DNA of 60,068 nt from Planctomycetota bacterium (GCA_023150555.1 JAKLKQ010000040.1:1-60068), one strand, 5' to 3'. Shown: positions 51,811 to 60,038, counted from the stretch's first letter. The notes: generated by a model not told the origin, from the letters alone. Numbers and translations are program-made.

Positions 51811-52218
51811 CTATTCCTGCGGCGTGGGAGCGCGTCTGCGGCGGCGGATGAGCCATTCGCAGATATAGGCGGTGCAAATAAGGACTATGGAGGCGATCAT
51901 CAGGTTTCCGATCAAATGCCCACCGTCCCAAGCGCCTGGTACTTTCCAGCCAGAATCGCCTTGGGGCTGATCACTGCTCTGTAAATCGGATTGCTTCATA
52001 GGGAGTAAGTAAAAGCATCCTGGCCAGCCGATGCCTTGCTCCCAAGAGGATTCGTTGCGAAGGAATCCGACCCGTTGACCGTCGTTACGAACCATCAACG
52101 ATGCTGGATAAGTTTGAAGGTTGGCCCAGACCAGGCAGCCCACCACCACCATCAACACGATGCAGGTGCTGAGATGAAGCTGGAACCACGCGCGTTTGCG
52201 CGGCGGTGAGTCGGTCAT
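51811..52218 (-). CDS. Small WFQLHLSTC-family membrane protein
   Basis: 135 aa from ATG 52218. It is the third member of the family. RKRAWFQLHLSTCIVLMVVV leads into helix 1, the loop contains GIGWPGCFYLL (the GWP motif), helix 2 is LMIASIVLICTAYI, and it ends EWLIRRRRR. The N-terminal 12 and C-terminal 10 residues match the 39.4-kb copy almost exactly, while the loop differs, so the anchors are conserved and the exported loop varies. It sits inside a palindrome-rich stretch and between exact 17-bp inverted repeats, suggesting a mobile or duplicated unit. No ribosome site is clear. Function is unknown. Confidence 0.72.
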   Translation of the reverse strand: MTDSPPRKRAWFQLHLSTCIVLMVVVGCLVWANLQTYPASLMVRNDGQRVGFLRNESSWEQGIGWPGCFYLLPMKQSDLQSSDQPQGDSGWKVPGAWDGGHLIGNLMIASIVLICTAYICEWLIRRRRRAPTPQE

Positions 52219-52273
52219 GCCGTGAATATAACACATGGAGATACAGAAGCGCCCCGGAGGGGCGCCACTTCTG

Positions 52274-52290
52274 TCGCGCCTACGGCGCTC
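52274..52290 (-). repeat. 17-bp inverted repeat, right copy
   Basis: TCGCGCCTACGGCGCTC, the exact reverse complement of 51585-51601, followed by CTTTTT on the plus strand side. Just before it is GCGCCCCGGAGGGGCGCC, another palindrome, at about 52247-52265. Confidence 0.75.
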
Positions 52291-52435
52291 TTTTTGAAAA
52301 GGACTTTGGCGTTAGAAACGCTTACTTTCGACCGCCAATAGCTAATCGCCGCCAACCCACAATCCAAAACCTAAAATCCCAAATCAACCTCATTTCTCAT
52401 CTATAATCTCTCAACTCTTATCTATTCCTCGCCGC

Positions 52436-54580
52436 TCACCCCTGTCCCTTCACATGCACGGCCCCGAAGTTCACGCAGCCTTCTTCGCACACGAGCGCCA
52501 CCGCGCCGCCTGCGTATGGCGCGCCGGCGTCGGTCGCTTCGAGGAACGGCTTGCCGTCGACGCTGGCGCGCAGCTTCCCGCCGTTGGTGCTCAGCGCCAG
52601 TTCGATCTTCTGGTCGAAGGCCCACGGGAACTTCGCCTCGGCCAGCACCTTCTCGCCGTAGTGCCGCTTGATCAGCTGCAGCTTGCCGCCGCCTTCGGGG
52701 GAGAGCAGCAGCGCGTAGTAGCGCTGCAGGCCCTGCACGCAGACGGCAATCCCGGCGCGCTTAGCCAAATGCGGCTGCACGGTCGCGTGCGCGCGGTAGC
52801 CCGCCCACTCGCGCGTGCCCTGCGTAAGGAGGCCCGTGCCGCGGTCCTGGGCCATGCGGAAGTCGCCCAGGCCCTGGTGGAAGCGCGCGACGTCGGACGA
52901 CGCGACCCACGCGCGCTGCCACATCGTCCCGCAGGGCGCGCCTTCGGGCGCGGCGCCCGGCACGCCCAGCCGCACGTCCGGCGCTCCCCGCCAGTCGAGC
53001 CAGTCCAGGTACACGGTGCCGGCGGCCTTCGCGTCGCTGGTGACCTCGACGCCGACCTCCGCGATCGGCTGCCCGCCGGTGTCGGGCACGCGCCAGGCGA
53101 ACTCGTGGGCTTTGCCCGAGGCGAGCGCCACGCCGGGCGAACGCAGGTAAACGAGTCTGTCGTTCGCGTCGTAGTGCCGAACGTAGAGACGCACGTCGGC
53201 GGCGCGGGCGTTCTGCGCGTCGGCCTCGATCCGCGCCTTCACCGTCTGCCCGCTGTACAGCGCTGGGCTGGCGACGAGGTCGTAGGTGTTCATCGCAGCG
53301 CTGGCTTCGGGCGTGACGAAGACCGGCACGGCGGCGCGCGCGGCGCGGCCGGGGGCCAGGCCGCAGTAGCCGATGGCCAGGCTGCGCGCGCCGTTCCTGC
53401 TGTGGCCAGCGGCGTTCCAGGCGGTGCCGATGCAGTGGCATTCGGGGCTGTCCTCGAAGCGCCAGCCCTGCACCGCGCCGGGCAGGTCGAAGTGGTAGCG
53501 CGCGCCGCTCTTGGGCGGTTCGAAGTTCTCTCCGGCCAGCGCGCAGCCGGCGCGGACGATGGCGTAGCTTTCGCGCACGGCGTCGGTCAGGCAGCGCCCG
53601 CCGTCGGCGGTGGGCAGAAAGAGGCGGTCGGCGAGGGGCCCGCGCCAGTCGGGCCCGGCTTCGATGCCGGCCAGCCCGTTCTTGATGCCCAGCAGGCAGC
53701 CGACGTTGCCGCTGTTGCAGTCGGTGTCCCAGCCGGCGGTGTTCGCGACCAGCAGGCTCTCCTGGAAGTCGTCGCGGCCGTGGACGAGCGCCAGCACGAT
53801 CACGCCGTGGTTGGGGACCATGTGGCAGCCGCCGCCCCACTTGTCGTATCCGTAGTGCGCCTCGATGCGCCCGCGCGTCTTGCGCCAGTCCTCGCCGCTG
53901 GCGGCCCAGTGGCGGATGTCGTCGCTCATCTTGCGGATGGTGCAGTCGGCGGGCACGAAGCGCTGCGCCTCGTCGAAGAGCTTGTTGAGGTTGGGCTCGT
54001 TGAACGCGAGGGCCTCCATCACGGCCAGCGCCACCGCGCCGTGAATCGCCTCGCCGTCGTGGCTGACGCTCGACGCTTTCTTCGCCAGGTCGGCGGCGAG
54101 TTCCGGGTCGCCGGGTGCGGCCAGGGCCCAGCCGTCGATGAAGATCTGCGAACCTATCTGTTCGGCGACGACGCGCCCGTTGAGTTCGATGCTGCCGGAC
54201 TTCGGCGCAGGGATGCCGTTCTTCAGGCGTTGGAAGGCGGTGTGCTCGGTGCTGATGCCCATGCCGCCCCACCACAGGATGGTCTTCTTCTCGACGATGT
54301 AGTTCAGCCAGGTCTGCCCGATCTGCTCGGCGCTGAGGCCGCGCGCGTAGCCAAAGTCCTCCAGCGCGCGGACGAAGGTGAAGGTGCCGCTGATATCGTC
54401 GTCGGTGACGACGAGCTTCTTTCCGAGGCGTTCGTGGACGTAGTACCGGATCTCGCCCAGGTCCTTCATGATCTTTTCGTAGGACCAGCCTTCGAACGGG
54501 CGGCCCAGGTACACGCCGATCAGCTTTCCGAGTACCCCGGCGTAAACGCGTTCGGCGTAGTCCTTCGGCAGCTTGGGCAT
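52436..54580 (-). CDS. ADP-ribosylglycohydrolase-family protein with a C-terminal carbohydrate-binding-like region
   Basis: 714 aa from ATG 54580. Residues 1-345 form the all-helical ADP-ribosylglycohydrolase domain: GVLGKLIGVYLGRPFEGW, metal-binding VTDDDISGTFTF (Asp60-62), HGAVALAVMEALAF, and AGWDTDCNSGNVGCLLG with the second Asp cluster. Residues 350-714 are beta-rich, resembling jelly-roll or LamG-type modules (YVRHYDANDRLVYL, VTSDAKAAGTVYLDWLDW, KIELALSTNGGKLRASVDGK). There is no signal peptide. In gut and soil bacteria this fusion occurs in glycoside-utilisation loci, where the first domain may act on a glycosidic or nucleoside bond rather than ADP-ribose. It is divergent from the sialidase-like gene. 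Confidence 0.85.
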   Translation of the reverse strand: MPKLPKDYAERVYAGVLGKLIGVYLGRPFEGWSYEKIMKDLGEIRYYVHERLGKKLVVTDDDISGTFTFVRALEDFGYARGLSAEQIGQTWLNYIVEKKTILWWGGMGISTEHTAFQRLKNGIPAPKSGSIELNGRVVAEQIGSQIFIDGWALAAPGDPELAADLAKKASSVSHDGEAIHGAVALAVMEALAFNEPNLNKLFDEAQRFVPADCTIRKMSDDIRHWAASGEDWRKTRGRIEAHYGYDKWGGGCHMVPNHGVIVLALVHGRDDFQESLLVANTAGWDTDCNSGNVGCLLGIKNGLAGIEAGPDWRGPLADRLFLPTADGGRCLTDAVRESYAIVRAGCALAGENFEPPKSGARYHFDLPGAVQGWRFEDSPECHCIGTAWNAAGHSRNGARSLAIGYCGLAPGRAARAAVPVFVTPEASAAMNTYDLVASPALYSGQTVKARIEADAQNARAADVRLYVRHYDANDRLVYLRSPGVALASGKAHEFAWRVPDTGGQPIAEVGVEVTSDAKAAGTVYLDWLDWRGAPDVRLGVPGAAPEGAPCGTMWQRAWVASSDVARFHQGLGDFRMAQDRGTGLLTQGTREWAGYRAHATVQPHLAKRAGIAVCVQGLQRYYALLLSPEGGGKLQLIKRHYGEKVLAEAKFPWAFDQKIELALSTNGGKLRASVDGKPFLEATDAGAPYAGGAVALVCEEGCVNFGAVHVKGQG

Positions 54581-54712
54581 GGCGGTTCTCCGTGAAAATG
54601 GGCTACAAACGCATATTAAGAGGAGGCGGCGAGTTTGCGAGGGCCGTTGCAAGGGCGATCGGCCGGTCCTATCGTATTTGGCGATCTATTCTTTAAGGAG
54701 AGGCCGCACGCC

Positions 54713-55768
54713 ATGCTGAAACTCAGTCTGGGCACGCCGGTGATGGACCTGAACTCGAAGGGCGACGCCTGGGACGCCTGCTGGGCCGACGACGGGCACG
54801 TGTACGTCACGTCCGACGACAGCTACGGCTTTGGCGGGCAGCCCACGCGCAACCTGCACATCAACGTGCTGTGCGGCGAGACGCCCGATGCTCTGCGCGG
54901 CGAAACCATCAACCTGATGGACGAGTACGGGAAGATGTCCGAGCGCGGCCCCGACGGATGCATGTGGAAGGCCAACGGCACCACCTGCGTTGGCGGCGCC
55001 TTGTATACGTTCGTCAGCCGCCACGAGGCCGCCGCGTTCACCGATCCGGCGCGCCGCGACGATTCGAAACTCCAGAGCGCCGCGAATGCCAGCCTGATCG
55101 TCTCGACGGACAAGGGCCGCACCTGGCGGCGCACGGCGAAGGAGAACTACGACGCGCCGATGTTCCCGGGCCGGCGCTTCGGAAGCCCGTTCTTCGTCAA
55201 GTACGGTCGCGATGGACAAGGCGGCGTGCACGGCGCGGACCAGTACGTTTACGCGATCGCGAACAACGGCTTCTGGGAGAACGGCGACGACATGATCGTC
55301 GCGCGCGTGCCGCGGGAACGCATCGCGCGCCTGGACGCCGCCGACTGGCAGTTTCTCTCCGGCACCGACGGCCTGCGCGACGCCGACTGGTCGGACGACA
55401 TGCTGGCCGCGCGGCCGGTGCTTGTGAATCCGGGGAAGTGCAGCATGACCGGCGTGCAATACATCGCGCCGCTGCGCCGCTACCTGATGATCCAGTGGCA
55501 TTACCCGAAGGGCTCGGGACACGCCGCGGCCGACGAGACGGCGTGGATCTTCTACGAAGCCCCTGTGCCGTGGGGGCCCTGGACCGAATTCGGCGGCGCA
55601 ACCTTTCCCGGCGCCGCGTACTACAATCCGTGCATCGGCACGAAATTCATAAGCGCGGACGGTTTCGATCTCGTCATCTTCACGAACGGGAACTTCAAGA
55701 CGCACGCGAAGGCCGGTGCCGACTGCTTGTACCGGCTGACGAGCATCCCATGCAGGCTTTCCCTATGA
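54713..55768 (+). CDS. Sialidase-like (BNR/Asp-box) propeller protein
   Basis: 351 aa from ATG 54713, with TAAGGAG upstream; the frame extends to 54635 without a better start. An Asp-box SxDxGxTW motif is present (ASLIVSTDKGRTWRR). Other blades are HVYVTSDDSYGF, GADQYVYAIANNGFW and YLMIQWHYPKGSG, and aromatic residues with DDMLAAR and YYNPCIGTKF line a possible pocket. There is no signal peptide. It resembles DUF4185 or glycosidase-like five-bladed propellers used on plant or animal glycans. It is paired divergently with the ADP-ribosylglycohydrolase-type gene over 132 bases, so both probably serve the same substrate. Catalytic residues cannot be assigned. Confidence 0.75.
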   Translation: MLKLSLGTPVMDLNSKGDAWDACWADDGHVYVTSDDSYGFGGQPTRNLHINVLCGETPDALRGETINLMDEYGKMSERGPDGCMWKANGTTCVGGALYTFVSRHEAAAFTDPARRDDSKLQSAANASLIVSTDKGRTWRRTAKENYDAPMFPGRRFGSPFFVKYGRDGQGGVHGADQYVYAIANNGFWENGDDMIVARVPRERIARLDAADWQFLSGTDGLRDADWSDDMLAARPVLVNPGKCSMTGVQYIAPLRRYLMIQWHYPKGSGHAAADETAWIFYEAPVPWGPWTEFGGATFPGAAYYNPCIGTKFISADGFDLVIFTNGNFKTHAKAGADCLYRLTSIPCRLSL

Positions 55769-55775
55769 GGGGCTG

Positions 55776-56198
55776 CTAGCGCTTCGACTGCCAGAGTTCA
55801 CCGCGCGCGCCGGAAGAGCCGGGCACGGCCAGGGAGGAGGCTTCGTTGAGGAGTTTCGGCGCGGCGTCGAGGCCCGTGCGCAGGAACTCGTTGAGCACCT
55901 CCGCGGCGCTGAAGAGGTTCTCGAAGCGCGAACCGAACGCGCCGGTCCATTCGGCGCCGGGCTTGCCGGCGGGCGCCTCGAAGATCTCCGGCACGTCGTC
56001 GAGGTGCGGGAAGAGCCATTGCGCTTCGCCCGTCTCGGTCTTGCCGAGGTGCTGGAACCGCCACCCGCCGATCTCGTAGCTGGCCCCCGCGCGGCGCGCA
56101 TCGGGCCCGTTCAGGCGGATCGATTCCTTGGCGTGCAGCGGGACGCAGGCCAGCGCGGCGGCTAGGGCCAGGGCGGGGGAAGGGGGCATTCGCCGCAT
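55776..56198 (-). CDS. Secreted protein of unknown function
   Basis: 140 aa from ATG 56198, with AAGGGG upstream; ATG 56189 is a close alternative. The signal peptide is PALALAAALACVPLHAKE. The mature region contains ASYEIGGWRFQHLGKTETGE, WLFPHLDDVPEIFEAP and FENLFSAAEVLNEFLRTGL, with no recognised family. It ends 8 bases from the convergent propeller gene. Codon bias supports a real gene, but no function can be given. Confidence 0.6.
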   Translation of the reverse strand: MRRMPPSPALALAAALACVPLHAKESIRLNGPDARRAGASYEIGGWRFQHLGKTETGEAQWLFPHLDDVPEIFEAPAGKPGAEWTGAFGSRFENLFSAAEVLNEFLRTGLDAAPKLLNEASSLAVPGSSGARGELWQSKR

Positions 56199-56345
56199 AC
56201 CCCTTGGACGCAAGGGCCCCCGGGCGCGGGAACGGACTTTGAAGGGTAAAGATAGAGAAAGCGCTTGCTGGAGCTGGCCGCTTCCGGCTAACGCGGTTGG
56301 CCTTCTATCTGTTTTACCTTTCACCCTTCACTTCGTACTCTTCGC

Positions 56346-57521
56346 TCAGAACTCTTCCTGCTTGGGCGGGGCCACGGGCTGAGTGGACGTCTTCTCGCCG
56401 TCCTGGGGCGCCTCGGTCTTGGCTTCCTTCTTCTTCTTTTCCAGGTACTGCAGCGAACGCAGGACGTTGCCCGACGCCTTGGCGATGGCCTCGTCCTGGT
56501 CCTTCGCCAGCTCTTCCAGCGTGGGGATGGCGTCGGCGCCGATCATGCGCATCACCGTCAGCGCGCTGCCGCGGAACTTCGCGTTCTCGCGCACGAGCTT
56601 GGCGAGGTCCGGGAGCGCCGGCGCGGCGTGCGGGCCCAGGCGCTGCAGCGTGCTGAGCGCCCCCAGCGACGTGGCGCGGTCGGTGCTGGACAGCAGTCCG
56701 GCCACCTTGGACGTCAGAGGCCCGGCGCCGCTGCCCATGGCGGCCACGCCGCGCATAGCGGCCTGGCGCGTCTTGGCGTCGGGGTCGTCGAGCAGCTTCT
56801 CGAGGATCGCGATGGTCTCGGGATCCTTGGCGCCGATGCCGCCCATGGCCTGGATGATCTCCATGCGCAGGTAGGGCGTGTTGTCGGCCTTGAAGAGTTC
56901 GCGCAGCACGGGCAGCGCGTCGGCGGCGTCGGGGCCGATGCGCCCCAGCGCGAAGACGGCATTCTGGCGCACCAGGGGCTTCTCGCTGGTCTTGGCGAGC
57001 TCGATCAGCGCCGGGATTGCGGGCTTGGCCTGCGCGGGGAACATGCCCAGCGCGCGCGCGGCGGGTTGTTGCAGGGAAGGATCCTTCAGGGCTTCGACCA
57101 GCGCGGGCGCGGCGGGTGCGGCCTTCTCGCCGATGTACGCCAGCGACCAGGCGGCGTCGGAGGCGACCAGCGGGTCCTTCAGGCACTCGATCAGCTTCGG
57201 CACGGCGGGCGCGGCGTATTCGCCGATCTCGCCCAGGGCCTCGATCACCGACTGCCGAACCTGCTTGTCGTCGACGAGTTTGATCAGGTCGGGGACGGCC
57301 TTCTTCGAGACGTCCTCGTCCAGCGCGCCGATGGCCTCGGCGGCGTCGCGGCGTTCCTGCGGATCCTTCTTCTCGTCCTTGAGGATCTTGAGCTGTTCCT
57401 TCAGCTCCTTCCTGTCCTCGTCGTCGTCCTCATCTTCCTCGTCGTCGGCGGCGTGCACGAAGCCCGGCGCCAGCAGGGCGAAGAGCGTCGCGAGCAGCAC
57501 AAAACGGGGCCAGAAACGCAT
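56346..57521 (-). CDS. Exported HEAT-repeat protein
   Basis: 391 aa. The signal peptide is FVLLATLFALLAPGFVHA, followed by an extremely acidic stretch (ADDEEDEDDDEDRKE). From about residue 55 to 370 there are nine or so HEAT/PBS-lyase-like helical repeats (VRQSVIEALGEIGEYAAPAV, AAWSLAYIGEKAAPAAPALV, VRQNAVFALGRIGPDAADAL). The C-terminus is Lys/Glu-rich and Pro-rich. It is a periplasmic or surface scaffold binding an unknown partner. No lyase active site is expected in exported HEAT proteins. The gene stands alone; the region upstream holds the 274-bp inverted-repeat element. Confidence 0.82.
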   Translation of the reverse strand: MRFWPRFVLLATLFALLAPGFVHAADDEEDEDDDEDRKELKEQLKILKDEKKDPQERRDAAEAIGALDEDVSKKAVPDLIKLVDDKQVRQSVIEALGEIGEYAAPAVPKLIECLKDPLVASDAAWSLAYIGEKAAPAAPALVEALKDPSLQQPAARALGMFPAQAKPAIPALIELAKTSEKPLVRQNAVFALGRIGPDAADALPVLRELFKADNTPYLRMEIIQAMGGIGAKDPETIAILEKLLDDPDAKTRQAAMRGVAAMGSGAGPLTSKVAGLLSSTDRATSLGALSTLQRLGPHAAPALPDLAKLVRENAKFRGSALTVMRMIGADAIPTLEELAKDQDEAIAKASGNVLRSLQYLEKKKKEAKTEAPQDGEKTSTQPVAPPKQEEF

Positions 57522-57949
57522 ACGGATGAATCCTCGAACCCGGGTATGGAGACGTTCGAAAGGCTATCAAACTTCGAAGAAAGAACACCTGACAGAATGC
57601 CCCGCGGCATGCGCGGCGATGGGACTGGGTGATGTCAACACCGTTGAGATCGATGGCAAGCACGCATTCAATCCATCAAGAATTTCATGGCGGCTTGTGC
57701 CGCATACCTCTCGCCGCCCGCTGGGAGGGCCGGTCTTCGGCCCCCATCCCGCGTTGCTCCACCACGCCGTATCTCCTCGATACGGCTTTGGCTCCGCGCC
57801 TTGGCTGGCTGCCGAATCCCGACCCTCGCAGCCACGGTTCATTCTGTCAGGCGTTCCAAAGAAACTGCACCCGTGCGGGCCGCTTTGGCACGCATGTTGC
57901 AATAGGCACATCCAAGAGCAGGTAAATCTTATCCATAAAGGAGTCCGCC
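57522..57949. other. 428-base intergenic region containing a MITE-like element
   Basis: No gene is supported. Bases 57583-57856 are bounded by 17-bp inverted repeats (listed separately). The remainder, near 57,900-57,940, is AT-richer and leads into the ATAAAGGAG ribosome site of the next gene. Confidence 0.55.
57583..57856. mobile_element. Possible MITE: 274-bp segment with terminal inverted repeats
   Basis: GAACACCTGACAGAATG at 57583-57599 faces CATTCTGTCAGGCGTTC at 57840-57856, 16 of 17 matching as inverted repeats. The match continues inward with mismatches (CCGCGGC against CCGTGGC). It encodes no transposase. No clear target-site duplication is seen. Confidence 0.45.
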
Positions 57950-58408
57950 ATGTCTCCCAAGCCTTCCAGCCGCATCTTCTTCGGGAATACGCCTCTGGGC
58001 CGGGGCCGCACCGGTGTCGGCGTGAACCTCAACAAGCGCGCCACCGTCCTGCTGGCCGACGACGACGCCAACAGCCGCGCCTACCTGCGCGCCGCCCTGG
58101 AACGCCTGGGCTACCACGTCGTCGAGGCCAGCAACGGGACCGAGGCCTGGAAGCGCCTGTGCGAAGGCCACATCGCCCTGGCCGTCCTCGACATGAAGAT
58201 GCCCGGCATGCACGGCCTGGAGATCCTCTCGCGCATGAAGGCCGAACGCCTGCGCGTGCCCGTGCTGGTCTGCAGCGCCTTCGACATGATCAAGGACGAC
58301 TTCACCGTGGTCACGCACAAGCCCCTGCGCTACCTGGTCAAACCCGTGCCCATGAAGGCCTTGGAAGAGAAGCTCCTCGAACTGCTCGGCGATCCCCGCT
58401 CGAACTGA
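57950..58408 (+). CDS. Receiver-only response regulator
   Basis: 152 aa. A 30-residue basic leader (SSRIFFGNTPLGRGRTG) precedes a receiver domain with ADDDANS (acidic pair at 37-38), phospho-acceptor Asp81 (LAVLDMKMPGMHG) and Lys at LVKPVPMKAL. No output domain is present, as in CheY- or Spo0F-like proteins. ATAAAGGAG precedes the ATG. There is no kinase nearby. It could take part in the same scattered phosphorelay as the proteins at 15-19 kb or in pilus control. The leader is unusual and may mediate localisation. Confidence 0.88.
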   Translation: MSPKPSSRIFFGNTPLGRGRTGVGVNLNKRATVLLADDDANSRAYLRAALERLGYHVVEASNGTEAWKRLCEGHIALAVLDMKMPGMHGLEILSRMKAERLRVPVLVCSAFDMIKDDFTVVTHKPLRYLVKPVPMKALEEKLLELLGDPRSN

Positions 58409-58704
58409 GGGGGACACTCTTCACCACAAAGGCAAACCGATGGACGGCCTGAGCGCGCTGGCGCTCGGGCCGCGTCGTTTTGGGACAGCGGGAAACCGCG
58501 AGCCCTCGCGCTCCGGACCGTCGTGAATTGCACTGGTGCCTGTCGCACGACGCGCGTTCGCTGAACCTACGCTGTTGGCGAAACCCACACGGCAGGGGCG
58601 GGAAGAGATAAGAGAGCAGAGATTACAGATGAGAGATGCAGGCCCGAATGCCGTGAACGAGAGCGCTGCGCGTGCGTTTCCATCCTCCGAAAGGGGGTGC
58701 GCTC

Positions 58705-59976
58705 ATGCGCTGGAGACGCTGGCTGCTCTATGGCCTGCTTGCGCTGGCCGTCTGTGGCGCGGCCGGCTACGCCTTCTACGCCGACGCGACCGCGGGATCG
58801 GGCGTAGAGACCGAGGCTCTGGCCGGGAGCGCCGAGCCGCCACCAGGACCGGCGGAGGACGAGACGGCCGGCGGCGAGCACCCCATCGCCTATCCGTACT
58901 GGGACAAGAAGGAATCCGTCGAATCATACGCAAAGCGTGCGGGCTTGCCGCCGGAGATCGCCTTCGATCTGGGCGGCGGCGTGCGCCTGGAGATGGTGCT
59001 GATTCCCGCGGGCAAGGCCGAACTGGGCACGCCCGAGCCCGACCGGCCGGCGGCCGTCTGGCGAGGCTCGCTGGCGTTCCTCTGCGGCGTGCTGGCCTTC
59101 GCGCTGACGATCCTGGGTTCGGTGCTGCACGCGCGGTGCAACAACACGCGGGTCCAGTTCAGCCTGCGCTGGCTGCTGCTGATGGCCAGCGCGGCCTCGA
59201 TGGCGCTGATCGGCGCGCTGCATTGGCGCGAGCTCGAGCAGCGGAACCTGCTCTACGCCAAGCAGCTGCAACTGTGGCGCGATGCTGCGGCGCGCACCGA
59301 GGAGTTCGACGCGCCCTTCTACCTGGCGAGGTACGAGACCACCAACGCGCAAGTGAACAGACTTATGCGACGGATGCCGGGGTTCTACAGCCTTCCTGCT
59401 TCGGACCCGCACTTGCCGAACTATCCGAGAGCTTGGGTTCGGTTGGAAGATGCGACGGCGTATTGCCGCGAACTTTTCGCGTTGCTTGGCGTTTCGAATT
59501 CAATCCTAGACCGGCATCGATTCAGGTTGCCTACAAAAAAGGAATGGGAGTACGCCTGCCGCGCGGGGCGCAACACGATCTACTCCAGCGGCGACCGCAC
59601 CGAGGACCTCGATGCGGTCGCTTGGTGGTCGGGTAACAGCGGCGGGCATGCACACGCGGTGGGGCAGAAGGCGCCCAACGCCTTCGGACTCTACGACATG
59701 CACGGCAACGTGGCAGAATGGTGCGGACGGCCACCGGCTACGCCGCCGTTCCGCTATTACAATCAAAGTATTCGCGGTGGTTCGTTCCAGGACGATATCA
59801 TGGCGTTGGCCGCTGCCACCAGTCTTGAAGTCGAAGGCGACATTTCCTTTCCTGCCCTCGGCTTCCGCGTGTTGCTGGAAGGCCCGCGCACCGAGGAACA
59901 GCGCGCCGCGTTCCTCGAATGGCTCGAGACGCTGAAGACGCAAAGCGCCTCTACGCCGCCGGCGCCCGAGCCGTGA
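58705..59976 (+). CDS. Membrane-anchored FGE-sulfatase-domain protein with an interrupted domain
   Basis: 423 aa from ATG 58705, with AAAGGGGG upstream. Helix 1 is residues 6-25. The formylglycine-generating-enzyme-like fold begins at 93-114 (RLEMVLIPAGKAELGTPEP), then breaks. Residues 119-173 hold two further membrane helices (RGSLAFLCGVLAFALTILGS and VQFSLRWLLLMASAASMALI), and the domain resumes at about 200 (DAPFYLARYETTNAQVNRL). It continues with RLPTKKEWEYACRAG, NAFGLYDMHGNVAEWC, QSIRGGSFQDD and ALGFRVLL. Family members usually bind or modify peptides or serve as lectin-like domains. The copper-site cysteines of true FGE cannot be confirmed. Possible roles are sensing or protein modification at the membrane. 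Confidence 0.8.
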   Translation: MRWRRWLLYGLLALAVCGAAGYAFYADATAGSGVETEALAGSAEPPPGPAEDETAGGEHPIAYPYWDKKESVESYAKRAGLPPEIAFDLGGGVRLEMVLIPAGKAELGTPEPDRPAAVWRGSLAFLCGVLAFALTILGSVLHARCNNTRVQFSLRWLLLMASAASMALIGALHWRELEQRNLLYAKQLQLWRDAAARTEEFDAPFYLARYETTNAQVNRLMRRMPGFYSLPASDPHLPNYPRAWVRLEDATAYCRELFALLGVSNSILDRHRFRLPTKKEWEYACRAGRNTIYSSGDRTEDLDAVAWWSGNSGGHAHAVGQKAPNAFGLYDMHGNVAEWCGRPPATPPFRYYNQSIRGGSFQDDIMALAAATSLEVEGDISFPALGFRVLLEGPRTEEQRAAFLEWLETLKTQSASTPPAPEP

Positions 59977-60038
59977 ACAATGCGCGTATTGCCCCTCTAC
60001 TAATGAGTCGCCTGCGGCGCCTTTCCTCTTTACCGCCC

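Noticed and set aside
52454..54595. 713-aa plus-strand frame opposite the ADP-ribosylglycohydrolase gene
   Set aside because: Shadow frame with biased composition; the minus strand has catalytic motifs.
57567..57911. Minus-strand frame of 114 aa inside the inverted-repeat element
   Set aside because: No start signal or recognisable domain; composition suggests chance openness of a non-coding repeat.
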